Shown here: positions 35,682 to 46,392 of the stretch, one piece after another | How positions within the stretch are numbered: the stretch's first letter is position 1 | Layout of the letters: each line of letters opens with the position of its first letter | Source: Raphanus sativus | Lineage: Eukaryota; Streptophyta; Magnoliopsida; Brassicales; Brassicaceae | Direction of reading: 5' to 3' | Length of the DNA stretch: 64,000 bases | NCBI RefSeq assembly: GCF_000801105.2 | Contig: NC_079516.1 | Coordinates: 23,783,043-23,847,042, forward strand | The notes under the pieces: generated by a model | Databases searched by the model: none | Seen by the model: only the letters and a program-made list of their open reading frames with translations | What the model was told of the DNA's origin: nothing | Position numbers and translations under genes: made by a program

Positions 35682-36151
35682 GAGAAATTTCCAAAAATAC
35701 CATTTTCATAGTACCACTTTTCATGTTTACACTAACCACTTTTACCACTACTTTTAATGAAGGGTTCAGATTTGAACGTTTAGGATTTAGGGTTTAGATT
35801 TTATGTTTTAGGGCTTAGATTTGATGTTTTTAGGGTTTAGGGTATAAAATTTAGGGTTTAGAGTTGAGGATTTAGGGTTTATAGTTGAGGTTTCAGGGTT
35901 TAGGGTTTAGGATATTGAATTTAGGGTATATAGTTTAGGGTTTAGGGTTTAGAGTTGAAGATTTAGGGCTTAGGGTTTAGAATTGGGGGTTTAGGATTTA
36001 GAATTTTGGATTAAAATTTTGAAAAGCATATAAAAATAAAGATATAGGAGTCTTTAACATTTTCATAAATAAAGTATTTTTGAAAATGTGTACTTAGTGG
36101 TGGTAAAGATGAATAATGGTACTTTCAAAGTGGTATTTTTGAAAATTCCGC
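35682..36151. mobile_element. MULE-type MITE with telomere-like core
   Basis: A 9-bp target duplication TTATTAGAA is present at 35673-35681 and 36152-36160. The ends are inverted repeats of about 35 bp: left GAGAAATTTCCAAAAATACC and right, other strand, GCGGAATTTTCAAAAATACC, each followed a little further in by AGTACCA. The interior (about 35780-36000) is a degenerate run of ttTAGGG/gggTTTAG units resembling plant telomere repeat. Nine-base duplications are the Mutator/MULE signature. It is non-coding. Confidence 0.85.
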
Positions 36152-36160
36152 TTATTAGAA

Positions 36161-38217
36161 ATACTGTAATAAAAATTATATGTTGGTTGACTATTTATTT
36201 TCTTATATTTATTTGACTATAATCTCTATAATATTATTTGAGAAGTCAGTTTACTATGTATCGCAATTACATTAACTCTCAAGATGATTAATTACATTGA
36301 TAATCTTAATGAATTAAAAATATTACATTTAAATACTATTATGTTTTTTATTTGGTTTCCTTTTTAAAAAATATCCATATAACATATATATTAAAAAAGA
36401 AACATTTATAAATTTTAAAAATAAAATTTAAGAACGAAAAATATATGTATATATAATATGATTTCATTAAAAAGGAAATTTCACAAGATAGTAATATTCT
36501 ATTTAATATTAGACTCTAATATTAAATATAATTACTATAAATAGTAAATCAGATATGCATTAATAAACATAAATTGTAATATATTGAAAATTTATTCACG
36601 TATATGAATATATATATATATATATAGGTATGTCATAATAATTGTTTGATTTAATATGTTGGTGTTCGATTTTTCAAATAACATATATGATAAATAAAAT
36701 ATTTATAAAACTTAAAATAATTTTGATTTTAAAGTAAATAAATAATCTTCCCTTTTAAAAATAATATTTAAAAAATAATATATTTTAGAAGTATTAAGCA
36801 TTTTATTCAAATCAATCTATTTCTTAAATTATTACAAAATAATTTAAATAGCATAAACTAATATATCTTTAATGAATAAAATTTAGTTTAATCCTTTTTA
36901 TGTTCCCATTTACAAATAAATAATTTTATGTTTTAGATTTATTAAATGGTAAACTAAACTTTATTTTTAATAATCCTAAAAATGAGAATTTAGATTCGTT
37001 TTGGTATTTTGGTTAAGGTTATATTAAGTTCCACAAACATGAAAAACATGAAATTTAAAAGCAAATTTTATATTAAGAAAACTTCTTATTAACACAATTT
37101 AATATTAAGAAAAATAATAATTTTAGTAATGATAAAATATTTTATATCTACCTCGTCATATATATAGTGTTATGTTATTTTAAAATGTTTTGCAATTATT
37201 TGATCAAAAGATTTTTATTGTTAATTTTTAATATCTTTAAAAATAAGCATTTTACAAAAATTGTGTGATTGTATTTTAGAAATCATATTATATGAATAAA
37301 TTATAATTTATAAAAAAAAATTTGTTGTAACTGAAAGATATATTACTTTGAAAAATATATATATATTTCTTCGTTTAATTTTTTTTTAAAAGAAATAATG
37401 TTTCTTTTTCTAATATCAAGATTATCAATTTGAATTATTTTATGAAATCACATTGTTTACGAATATATATTTTTCATCTAAGAAGATATAGATATAAAGA
37501 AATATTTTATTACTTCAAATTATATTTTATGTTATTTAAAAAAAGGAATATTCCTATTTTGTGAATTTCCTTTTTTTAATGAAATCATATTATATATACA
37601 TATATTTTCGTTTTTAAAATTGTTTCTTAAACTTATAAATATTTACTTTTTATTATATATGTTATTTGGAAAATTTTTAAAAGAAAACTAAATAAAAATT
37701 TACTAATAGTATTTAAATGTAAATATTTTTAATTCATTAAGGATATCAGTGTAATCAACCATCATGAGAGTTAACGTGAGCGCGACACATATGAACTGAC
37801 TTCTCAAATAATATTATAAAGATTTGATGTTAAAATTAAATATGTTTACTAACTATGTCAATACCATAAATTAATATGGGTTTATTGTTAATTTATAAGA
37901 TTTTAATGACTATAATGAACTATTACTGAAATTGAGGAATAAAATGTAATATATAAGCTTTTAAAATAAAAAATTTGAAGGTTACCATTGGAGAATTACC
38001 CCTTCTACACTTTATTTTAAATATGGATCCTACAAAAATGAAGGAGGTTGTTGGAGATGTTATTATACCTAAATTAAGTTTTAGCATTTAGTGTTTCTGC
38101 CAGTGCCGGCTTTGGGGTGGTGCTGAAGGTGCAAATGCACAAGGCCCCATTTTTTTATTAAAATTTCTTCACTGTTTTATGTCTTAAATTTTAACATTCT
38201 TTTAACTAAAAGGTCTA
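36161..38217. other. AT-rich intergenic DNA
   Basis: About 2 kb of very AT-rich sequence without a credible open frame. Near 36240-36310 and 37735-37800 are inverted matches ('gagaagtcagtttactatgtatcg' region against 'gcgacacatatgaactgacttctc'; 'aatcttaatgaattaaaaatatta' against 'taatatttttaattcattaag'-like sequence), so 36.23-37.81 kb may be a long palindromic foldback element. Confidence 0.45.
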
Positions 38218-38958
38218 ATTTTTAAAAGAGTTATTCTTCGATTCACTCCTAGGGTGAACCTAAAAGTTCACCAACCAATCATATTGTTTTATTTTGTATG
38301 CAATTTTTTCTTAAAAAGGAAACAAGATATTTAATATTTATTTTAAAAAATAAATAAAAATAAAACAAACAAAAAAATAGTATTAGTTTGAAAAGAAAAA
38401 ATTAATATTATTAACACCGTCTACACTCAATCCTAAATCGTAAACTAAACCCTAAACCCTAATCACTAAACCCTAAACTCTTAGGTAACCCCTAAACCAT
38501 TGGGTAAACCCTAAACTTTTACATAAAACCTAAACTCTGGAATAAATCTTAAACCCATGTCCTAAATATTAAACACTAAATAATAAACCTTTAGATAAAT
38601 CCTAAACCCTTGGGTAAATCTAAAAATTTAGGTTTTATTGTTTATGGTTTAGTGCTTAGGATCTCGGGTTAAGATTTATCCAAGAGTTTATGGTTTACCA
38701 AAGGGTTTAGAGGTTACCTAAGAGTTTAGGGTTTAGTGTTTAGAGTTTAGTTTGTGATTTAGGGTTTAGTGTATACGGGGTTAATAATATTAATTTTCTT
38801 TTTTTCGAACTATATTTTGTTTTTTTTTTTTTAAAGTAAATGCTAAATATCTTGTTTCCATTTTAAAAAAAATCTGCATACAAAATGAAATAATATGATT
38901 AGTTGGTGAACCTTAAGTTTACCCTAGGAGTGAATCCAAATATTTCTCTTTTTAAAAT
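38218..38958. mobile_element. Foldback element of about 0.74 kb with long inverted arms
   Basis: The two halves are inverted copies of roughly 330 bp. The left arm begins ATTCACTCCTAGGGTGAACC (38250) and continues through 'caatcatattgttttatttt', 'tattaacaccgt' and 'aaaccctaaaccctaa'. The right arm, read on the other strand from about 38935, has the same order. The centre is a TAAACCC/GGGTTTA-rich stretch. A transcript would fold into a near-complete hairpin. There is no coding capacity and the target duplication is not clear. Confidence 0.8.
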
Positions 38959-38983
38959 CATCAATTAACATAGGAAAAAATAT

Positions 38984-40480
38984 GGGAAAATTGCCAAAAT
39001 AGAACAAAAATTCAGCATGATTGTCCATATAGTATAAAACCATCATTTAGTTGTCCCTTTAATATATTTTTTTTCATAATCCCAAAACTAACCATTGATT
39101 AATCTAATTAAACATATTAAACTAATATAATTTAAAAAATAATAATTAGAAACATTTAAAAAGGGAAAATAAAAATAAAAACTTTTATTTTTTTTAATAA
39201 AAATAAACTTTGTAAAACTTAATAAAAATAAAAATAATTTACAATTTTTTAATAAAAAACGTTAAATCAACCTAATAAAAAACAGTTTACAAAGTTTTAC
39301 TTTTTATAAAAAGTTTAAAATGTATGTAAACTTTTTAATTTTATCAAAAAATTTAATAAAAATAAAAAAAAATTAAAATGTATTTCTATAAATTTTGTTT
39401 AAACTTTTTATTAAATTTTTTTTGTAAAGTTTTATTTTATTTTTATAAAGTTTACAAATTTTATAAAGTTTGTTTAAAGTTTTTATTAAACACATTAACA
39501 TTTTAAAAAAAATTAATTAAAAACGTTTTAAAAAGGGAAAATAAAATAAAACTTTAAATTTTTGTTTGATAAAAATAAACTTTGTAAAAATAAAAATAAT
39601 TTATAATTTTTTTAATAAAAGCGTTAAATAAACTTATTAGATATGTATCATATAGAACACGAGTTTATGAAAAAAAATGAAAAGAAAAACTATGGAAAAC
39701 CATAGATTAATGAAGAAGACAAGGGAAAATCATTTTTAAAAAACTTTTGACAAGTAAAATCGAAAATAACACGTTTTAAGAAGTTAGAATATTTTTAGGA
39801 GATTTTTAGAATATTTCCTTAACTAAAATTTTCATTAATTTTCGCAAAAATCAGGTAATCTTATCCGTAGAAAGCGCCTTCTAAAAGTTTAGAAGATTGA
39901 CAAAAATCCAGAACACGCTTTCTACTTTTAATAGACGTAAGAGTACATTTTAGAAAATACATTCCGCGAAATTTAGAATACTTAATAAAAGTAGAATATG
40001 CATCCGAACGAAAAGTATATAACTTTAGGATTAGTAGAATGCGCATTCCACTTATTTAGAAATTAGTAAATAATAGAATGTACGTTCTAAAAATAGTAGA
40101 TGAGCACAAGGGATTAAACTCCATTTGTTAGAACAGCTTCCATTGAGTCTCTGCACCTATCCCGTTTTCTAAACTCTGGTTTGTTTTATTTTAGAAATCG
40201 TTTTCTACTATACTATTTTCCGTAGAAGGCGCATTATACCTTTAGTAGAACGTATTTTCAAATTTTTATTTATCAACTTTTGAAAAAAAAAAATACCAGC
40301 TTGTGTATATAGGTGTTTTATTAATTGTTTATATTTTTAATATATTTTTTTATTCACAAAACTATTTATTTCATTAGTTTTCAGAAGTACAAAAGGTAAA
40401 AAGAGAAAGTTTGGACAAAAAAATATTTATATCCAAGGGACAACAACCTTGATTTTTTGTTCTCTATTCGCAATTTTCCC
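38984..40480. mobile_element. Non-autonomous MULE with 9-bp target duplication
   Basis: AAAAAATAT is duplicated at 38975-38983 and 40481-40489. The terminal inverted repeats start GGGAAAATTGCCAAAATAGA on the left and GGGAAAATTGCGAATAGAGA on the right (other strand). The interior is AT-rich, with imperfect inverted copies of 'aaaaataaactttgtaaa' in the first third and GC-poor unique sequence later. No transposase is seen. Its right end lies about 130 bases upstream of the F-box gene, so it may contribute promoter sequence. Confidence 0.85.
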
Positions 40481-40616
40481 AAAAAATATTAGATAGCACA
40501 AGGCCAGTGTTTATATAAGCCGGGCCTGGTTTCTGACTTTTTGTTTTATATTAGATTAAAAAAATTTATATCATATAAGGGTCTCTTATGATCTCAATAG
40601 GGTTTTGGGTAAAGAG

Positions 40617-41714
40617 ATGGAGCGAAAAGAAAAACAATCGATGCCTACCAACCTAACCATAGCGATACTCTCAAGGCTGCCTGAGAAATCTGTTGCTAGG
40701 TTTAGTTGTGTGTCCAAGCTCTGGTCATCCATCACCTCCGACCCATCTTTCCCACGGCCTCGCCTTCTACTCTCTTTCCAACAATATGACGACTCGGACT
40801 TGTATGTTTCCTCTATTCCACAGCATACTTTGAACTCGAACAGGTCCTACTCTTCTTCTCTGTCTTTTGATCATCATCATATGATGAAACTCCCAAGTTG
40901 TTTTAATCGGTTCTCATCTAAGGACTCTGTCCATGGCTTGATATGCTTTCAAGAATCAGAAAACCCGGTAGTGTGGAACCCTAGCACGAGACAGTTCATA
41001 ACTTTACCAACTACACCAGAACCATGTAAAGACTGGAAAAAGACAACATTGTTGTTAGGATATGATCCAGTTGAAGGTAAACACAAAGTAGTGTGCCTTC
41101 CCTTTAAAAGGACATGTTATGTGTGCCGAGTTTTTACATTGGGATCAGCTCAGAAATCATGGAGAACGGTCAAAGCTAATATTCAGCATCGTCCTACCAG
41201 TCATACATATGAGCGATGCATCGAGGGTGTGATATACTATCTAGCATCTACTCGCGAGACGCGTGATAAAGTTGTAATGAGCTTTGATGTCAGATCTGAA
41301 AAGTTCGATATGATAAAACTACCTTCGACATCTCTTTCGGACGTGCTGATAACATATAAAGGAAGGTTAGCCTTTTGTAGTAGATTAAGTTATAGAAAAG
41401 AGGACAGAATATTATGGACTTTGGAGGATGCACAGAAACACATATGGACGGGACAAAACTTCCTTTCACCTTTTGCTGGCTTAGATGATCGGAGTTTCAA
41501 GCTAACAGGTTTCACTCATGCTGGCGAGTTTATTTTCGTACCAGAAAGGGATAGCCAATCGTGTTATATTTTATTATGTGATCCGGTGAGAAATAGCTGG
41601 AGAAGATTTGGCTTTAAGGGATTGGCAGACGAGGTATATGTCCATAAAGAAGGCCATCCACCTTATGCACTCCATGCTTTCCCGAATCACATTGATAGTC
41701 AGATGTCTTTGTAA
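40617..41714 (+). CDS. F-box protein with F-box-associated (FBA) domain, copy A
   Basis: A single-exon gene of 365 residues, typical of the large Brassicaceae F-box/FBA family. These act as substrate receptors in SCF (SKP1-cullin-F-box) ubiquitin ligases; the target of this one is unknown. The F-box occupies about residues 9-50 (LTIAILSRLPEKSVARFSCV, then SKLWSSITSDPSF). The FBA/kelch-like part follows with GLICFQ, VVWNPSTRQFITLP, LLGYDPVEGKHKVVCL, VFTLGS...WRTV and SFDVRSEKFDMIKLP. I start at the ATG at 40617; the frame is open for four more codons upstream, but without an ATG. The frame is undamaged. A copia element sits 198 bases beyond the stop on the opposite strand. A close copy lies at 62977. 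Confidence 0.9.
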   Translation: MERKEKQSMPTNLTIAILSRLPEKSVARFSCVSKLWSSITSDPSFPRPRLLLSFQQYDDSDLYVSSIPQHTLNSNRSYSSSLSFDHHHMMKLPSCFNRFSSKDSVHGLICFQESENPVVWNPSTRQFITLPTTPEPCKDWKKTTLLLGYDPVEGKHKVVCLPFKRTCYVCRVFTLGSAQKSWRTVKANIQHRPTSHTYERCIEGVIYYLASTRETRDKVVMSFDVRSEKFDMIKLPSTSLSDVLITYKGRLAFCSRLSYRKEDRILWTLEDAQKHIWTGQNFLSPFAGLDDRSFKLTGFTHAGEFIFVPERDSQSCYILLCDPVRNSWRRFGFKGLADEVYVHKEGHPPYALHAFPNHIDSQMSL

Positions 41715-41912
41715 TAACAACTTGCTGCTGTTTTCTTTTTCCTTTGAATGATATTCCTATGCGACCTTTATGATTTTTTTTTATAATTATATTTTCCCGA
41801 GGCTTTACTTTGATTCTAAGCGTAGAAAATTATTGAGTATAGTTTCTTCTTATACAGAAAAGGCAAAAAACACCAAATTGAATATTAAAATGGATTGGAC
41901 TTGGATTAGTAA

Positions 41913-42040
41913 TGTAGAGAGGAATGCTTATTCTATTGATAGCGTAAAGATACAGAATATATACTGAGTACAATATACGATTAGGTTTAAGTATTCTAAA
42001 GTATTTACATAATAAGTCCTCATAGTCTATATCTCTTACA
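41913..42040 (-). repeat. 3' LTR of the copia element (128 bp)
   Basis: Starts TGTAGAGAGG and ends CTCTTACA on the plus strand. It differs from the other LTR by C/G in 'ttattctatt' and T/C in 'ggtttaag'. On the minus strand it is preceded by the purine tract. Confidence 0.95.
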
Positions 42041-42054
42041 CGCCCCCTCAAGAT
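42041..42054 (-). promoter_or_regulatory. Polypurine tract of the copia element
   Basis: On the minus strand, CTTGAGGGGGCG directly precedes the 3' LTR. This is the second-strand priming site of copia elements and overlaps the end of the pol frame. Confidence 0.85.
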
Positions 42055-45000
42055 GGAGGCAGGTGCGTGACTCCAATCTTGGAAGTTAAATCAGTGAAGC
42101 TTGGACGCGATAGAGGCTTGGTTAAGGCGTCAGCAAGTTGGTCCTTTGTGGAGACGTGTGTGACGCGGAGCAGGCCGGACTGAACGTTGTCTCGAATGAA
42201 GTGGTAGTCAAGGGCTAAGTGCTTCATACAAGAGTGGAAAATGGGGTTGGCAGAGAGGTAAGTTGCTCCAACATTGACACAGTAGACAACAGGAACCGTC
42301 GGCAGTGGTATACCAAGGTCAGTGAAGAGGGAGCAGATCCACCTGAGTTCAGATGCAGTGTTGGCAACGGCTCTGTATTCGGCTTCCGTCGAGGAGCGTG
42401 CAACGCCGGTTTGCTTCTTTGACGACCAGGAGATGGGATTGTTGCCAATGTAGACGATGTAGGCATTAGTGGAGACGTAGTCATCGGAGTCGCCTGCCCA
42501 ATCGGCATCAGAGTAAGCATGGAGAATCAATGGTGACCCTTTGCGTATAAGAATGCCATGCGACGGAGTGCCAGCCAGATACCGAAGAAGACGCTTGACT
42601 GCTTGCCAGTGAAGTTCAGTCGGTTGGTGCATGAACTGGGATAAGCGGTTAACAGCGAAAGCTATATCCGGTCTAGTGAGAGAGAGGTATTGCAAGCTTC
42701 CCACTACACGCCTGTACTCAGTCGGGTCAGAGAGGCGTGCGCCTGAGTTCAGAGACAGCTTAGGAGTTGGGGACATCGGCGTCGAGACAGGTTTTGCGTC
42801 CTGCATATTCGTCTTCTCAAGCAGCTCAGTGATATATCTTTTCTGCATAAGATGTAAGCCTGACTTTGTGTGAGTAACCTCAATGCCAAGGAAGTAGCGG
42901 AGTTCGCCAAGATCCTTGATCGAGAAGCGAGCTGCGAGACTTGAGATGCAGGTCTGAATAAGCTGTTCTGAGCTTCCAGTGATAAGCATGTCATCTACAT
43001 AGACAAGAACGTAAGCATAATCAGTTGCACTGCGCAGAGTAAAGAGCGACGTGTCCGCAGTGCTGTTGGTGAAACCAAGCGCAGTGAGATGTTTGCGGAG
43101 CTCCTGGTACCAAGCACGGGGAGCTTGGCGGAGGCCATATAACGCTTTCTTTAACTTGCAGACGTAGTGCGGCCTGTCCTGATCCACAAAGCCTTGAGGT
43201 TGAGCAACATAAACCTCATCATGAAGTGTGCCTTGCAAGAAGGCGTTGTTGACATCAAGTTGGCGTATCGACCATGATTTGTTGACAGCAACATTTAGGA
43301 CAGATCGTATAGTCGTGGCCTTAATTACAGGACTGAAGGTCTCAGTAAAGTCTTGACCTTGGCGTTGATGAAAACCTTTTGCAACGAACCTCGCTTTGTA
43401 CCTGTCAATTTCACCATTAGGCAAGTATTTGATTGTGAAGACCCACTTTCCTCCGATGATATTTTGCCAAGCTTCTGGTGGAACAAGAACATAGGTGCCG
43501 TTTTTGATGATAGCATTTATCTCATCACACATAGCCTTTCTCCACCGAGGGTCGCGCAAAGCCTCTGCAACGGAAGTCGGGATTTTTGGTTTTGGTGTAG
43601 GGACAGTGGCGGTGAGAGTAAGCTTCCGGTTTGGTTTCTGGATTTGGTTCTTGGCACGGGTGCGCATGGGATGGATATTTTGTGGAGCTTGTGGTTGTGG
43701 AGGAGGAGCCGTCGTCTGTGCTGTTGGCTCGGGTGTGGGAGTTGGGTTCGGTGCTGGAGGTTCGGGTGTGGTAATTGGGTTCGGAGCTGGAGGTTCAGGA
43801 GTTGTAGTTGGTTGCGGTTGAGGGTTAGGCGCCGGGGAGGTTGCCGGAGTTGGAGTTGCAGAGGCCTGCAGAGAAGGTGAAACAGAGTGATTTGAAGAAT
43901 TCATACCTGTCACTGGAGATGAAGAACCAGAGCACGTAGGCGACTTGGAAGGAGCTATACGAGATGACGCCGTCGGGATAGGTGTGGCTAGAGGGAAGGG
44001 TTGGACAGAGGGCGTTTCTGGGACATGGGTTTGGCTCGGGGAAGAAGGGTGAGAGTAGGGAAACTCTGTTTCGACGAACTGGACGTGTCTTGATGTGTAG
44101 ATGCGACCAATGTCTTTATGTAAGCAAAGATAGGCACTCTGAGTCTGTGAATAGCCAATGAATACGCAGGGTAGAGATGGTGATTGGAGTTTGTGTTTGG
44201 TGTAAGGGCGGAGCCACGGATAGCAAAGGCAACCGTAGACTCGAAGTTTGGCATAGTTAGGCTGTTGGTGGAATAGTTTGTGGTAGGGAGAGTCACCGTT
44301 GAGAACTGGAGTGGGCATCCGATTGATGAGGTAGGTGGCAGTGGTGAGGGCGTAACTCCAGTAGGTTGTAGGCATGGAGGATTTGGTGAGGAGGGTAAGA
44401 CCGGTCTCCACGAGATGACGGTGTTTGCGCTCGGAGATGCCATTAAGTTGAGGAGTGTGAGGCGGGGTGGTGTAGTGTGTGATGCCACGGCTGGTGAGGA
44501 AGGCTCGAAGGGCTATGTATTCGCCGCCATTATCAGAGTAAAGGGTTCCAATCTTTTGTTTCAGCTTGTTTTCAACAAGGGAGGTAAAGGCGATGAAGGT
44601 TTCTTTGACCTGAGATTTTTGTTTTAATGGGTAGAGCCAAGTATAGCGAGTGTAATGATCAATGATAACCAAGTAGTACTTGTAGTTATCGATTGATAAG
44701 ATAGGAGAGGTCCAAACATCACTGTAAAGGTATTCAAGAGGGTAAGAGGAAGAGATAGTATTTGTATGAAAAGGAAGTTTGTGACTTTTATTGAGTAAAC
44801 AATCGGTGCAAGAAATAGGCTCTTTGAGAGAGTTCAAAACATGTAAAGAGAAATTTGCAACAATAGATTTTAAAATAGAGAAGGACGGATGGCCAAGTCT
44901 CGAATGCCAGGAGGTGAGGGTGGTTTTGGGAGTAGGTGAGGCGGAGAAGGTGGATGCAAACTGAGGTGTGACTGGCCATTCGTATAGCTCGTTCCTAGTC

Positions 45001-45074
45001 TTGCCTTGGAGCAACGGGGTTCCCATGCTCAGGTCCTTCACCTGAAAATGAGCAGGAAAGAATTCAACAGACAC
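42048..45074 (-). CDS. Copia polyprotein, C-terminal part: integrase, reverse transcriptase, RNase H
   Basis: A 1008-codon frame. From the N terminus: the pre-integrase zinc-binding region (HSRLGHPSF then CTDCLLNKSHKLPF, an HHCC finger), the integrase core (VIIDHYTRYTWLY and the DNGGEY motif), and a serine/proline/threonine-rich linker with 'PxPxTTPEPPAPNP' repeats. Then the reverse transcriptase (SVAEALRDPRWRKAM, KARFVAKGF, catalytic YVDDMLITG) and RNase H (YSDADWAGD, KKQTGVARSSTEAEYRA). It ends VTHLPPS at the purine tract. The natural polyprotein would be continuous with gag; here the upstream frame is shifted by one indel near 45.1 kb. No other lesion is visible in this part. Confidence 0.93.
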   Translation of the reverse strand: MSVEFFPAHFQVKDLSMGTPLLQGKTRNELYEWPVTPQFASTFSASPTPKTTLTSWHSRLGHPSFSILKSIVANFSLHVLNSLKEPISCTDCLLNKSHKLPFHTNTISSSYPLEYLYSDVWTSPILSIDNYKYYLVIIDHYTRYTWLYPLKQKSQVKETFIAFTSLVENKLKQKIGTLYSDNGGEYIALRAFLTSRGITHYTTPPHTPQLNGISERKHRHLVETGLTLLTKSSMPTTYWSYALTTATYLINRMPTPVLNGDSPYHKLFHQQPNYAKLRVYGCLCYPWLRPYTKHKLQSPSLPCVFIGYSQTQSAYLCLHKDIGRIYTSRHVQFVETEFPYSHPSSPSQTHVPETPSVQPFPLATPIPTASSRIAPSKSPTCSGSSSPVTGMNSSNHSVSPSLQASATPTPATSPAPNPQPQPTTTPEPPAPNPITTPEPPAPNPTPTPEPTAQTTAPPPQPQAPQNIHPMRTRAKNQIQKPNRKLTLTATVPTPKPKIPTSVAEALRDPRWRKAMCDEINAIIKNGTYVLVPPEAWQNIIGGKWVFTIKYLPNGEIDRYKARFVAKGFHQRQGQDFTETFSPVIKATTIRSVLNVAVNKSWSIRQLDVNNAFLQGTLHDEVYVAQPQGFVDQDRPHYVCKLKKALYGLRQAPRAWYQELRKHLTALGFTNSTADTSLFTLRSATDYAYVLVYVDDMLITGSSEQLIQTCISSLAARFSIKDLGELRYFLGIEVTHTKSGLHLMQKRYITELLEKTNMQDAKPVSTPMSPTPKLSLNSGARLSDPTEYRRVVGSLQYLSLTRPDIAFAVNRLSQFMHQPTELHWQAVKRLLRYLAGTPSHGILIRKGSPLILHAYSDADWAGDSDDYVSTNAYIVYIGNNPISWSSKKQTGVARSSTEAEYRAVANTASELRWICSLFTDLGIPLPTVPVVYCVNVGATYLSANPIFHSCMKHLALDYHFIRDNVQSGLLRVTHVSTKDQLADALTKPLSRPSFTDLTSKIGVTHLPPS

Positions 45075-46321
45075 TTTGTTAGTGTTGCAGAGTACTTAAC
45101 GGAGATTAAGTTCTTCTTAACATCAGGAACACAAAGAACTTCATTAAGAGCTAAGCGACGCATATGAGTATCAAGTGTAGTAAAACCAGAGTGAGTAATG
45201 TTCAAACCAGAACCATCAGCGATGGTGACAGCTTCACCTCCGTGATATGGCTGATGTAAGGCCAGATTATTGAGGTCTGATGTCAGGTGATGGGTCGCTC
45301 CGCTATCAAGGAGCCAGTTTGCCGCATTGTAGTGAGCTGGAGCGGCGACCATGTTCGCACGAGGCTGCCACGGTGGGTAGGCGGAGGACGACGAGGCAGC
45401 TGAGCTCTGGTAGTCTCGTGCTGGCTGTTGAAGCTGAGGACACTTGCGAGCACTGTGCCCAAAGACGCTGCAGATTTGGCACTTGCCTTGATAGCCACGG
45501 GAAGACTGCTGCGGGTACTGGTTAGGTCGCGGAGTGAGTTGTTGTTGCTGCTGCCACGTTTGATTGCTGCGGTGGTTGTTCCTGCGATAGTTGTTGTGAT
45601 TGTTGTTGCTCGGAGGACGGCAGTGAACCACATTAGCAATAACTGGAGCAGGGGAGACGACAGCAGCAGTGGCTTGGATCGTGGCCTCACGATTGCGAAG
45701 CTTCTCATGGATCTCAGAGAGGCTGGGAGGGATGTCGCGGCCCTCGATTTGATCAGCTACAGTCTTGTACTCTTCGGGTAAACCAGCAAGGAGGAATTCA
45801 ATCTGATCTTCCACATCATAAGGCTTTCCCAACAGAGCAAGATGATCATACCGAGTGGTGAGTCCTTGAAAGTACTCATCAATGGACTTGCTGCCTTTTG
45901 TCCATTCTCGCACTTGTTGCTTGAGTTGCTTCACATGTCCGCGACTGGGTTTCACATACGTATCATTCAGGATGGTCCAAATCTCCATGGACGTTTGTGC
46001 AGTCGAGAGAAGAGGCTGGATCGTGTTCGTTGTGGCGCCAAGGAGAGCACTGAAGATCAAGCTGTCTTGTCTCTTCCACAACGTGTACGCCGGATTCACA
46101 GTGGTGGTATTGTCTGTCGTGACGGTGGGGTCGGGGACAACCGTCGATCCATCCAAGTGACCCGCGAGGTCATAGCCGTTGAGCAGCGCAGTGACTTGAC
46201 GACTCCACATCAGGAAGTTGGAGGAGGTGAGCTTAGACACATTTGTCATGTTCACGTTAAGGAGAGTAACGTTCTCAGAGACAGTGATGGTCTCGCTTGA
46301 GTTAGCCGGTGAGAGAGACAT
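45038..46321 (-). CDS. Copia gag and protease
   Basis: 427 codons from the ATG at 46321-46319, about 80 bases after the primer site. The N-terminal gag region has TSSNFLMWSRQVTALLNGYD and the UBN2-type segment WTILNDTYVKPSRGHVKQL. A CCHC zinc knuckle CQICSVFGHSARKC follows, then a protease with the active site WLLDSGATHHLT. The conserved VPDVKKNLISV leads into the integrase region, but the frame turns out of phase immediately afterwards and ends at 45038. The next part continues in another frame at 42048-45074. Programmed frameshifting is not usual in plant copia elements, so I treat this as a mutation. Confidence 0.92.
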   Translation of the reverse strand: MSLSPANSSETITVSENVTLLNVNMTNVSKLTSSNFLMWSRQVTALLNGYDLAGHLDGSTVVPDPTVTTDNTTTVNPAYTLWKRQDSLIFSALLGATTNTIQPLLSTAQTSMEIWTILNDTYVKPSRGHVKQLKQQVREWTKGSKSIDEYFQGLTTRYDHLALLGKPYDVEDQIEFLLAGLPEEYKTVADQIEGRDIPPSLSEIHEKLRNREATIQATAAVVSPAPVIANVVHCRPPSNNNHNNYRRNNHRSNQTWQQQQQLTPRPNQYPQQSSRGYQGKCQICSVFGHSARKCPQLQQPARDYQSSAASSSSAYPPWQPRANMVAAPAHYNAANWLLDSGATHHLTSDLNNLALHQPYHGGEAVTIADGSGLNITHSGFTTLDTHMRRLALNEVLCVPDVKKNLISVKYSATLTKCLLNSFLLIFR

Positions 46322-46392
46322 AGTTGTCGTGAGATTGGTTTGAAAAGAGAGAAGGGGCGGCTAAAGAAAATTTTTAGGTTTGGATATCGTTA

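Noticed and set aside
31724..38060. A single 6.3-kb Harbinger transposon
   Set aside because: Inverted AACATCTCCAACA ends and a transposase fragment are present, but no clean 3-bp target duplication is visible and the interior is a mix of other elements.
38401..38780. True telomere or interstitial telomere tract
   Set aside because: The TAAACCC units are degenerate and belong to the arms of a foldback element.
38137..40505. One element bounded by a direct repeat GCACAAGGCC
   Set aside because: The repeat is real, but better-supported elements (foldback, MULE with 9-bp duplication) explain the interior and no inverted ends adjoin it.
43353..43880. Plus-strand frames antisense to the copia element
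   Set aside because: They are shadows of the proline/threonine-rich linker and pol coding sequence.
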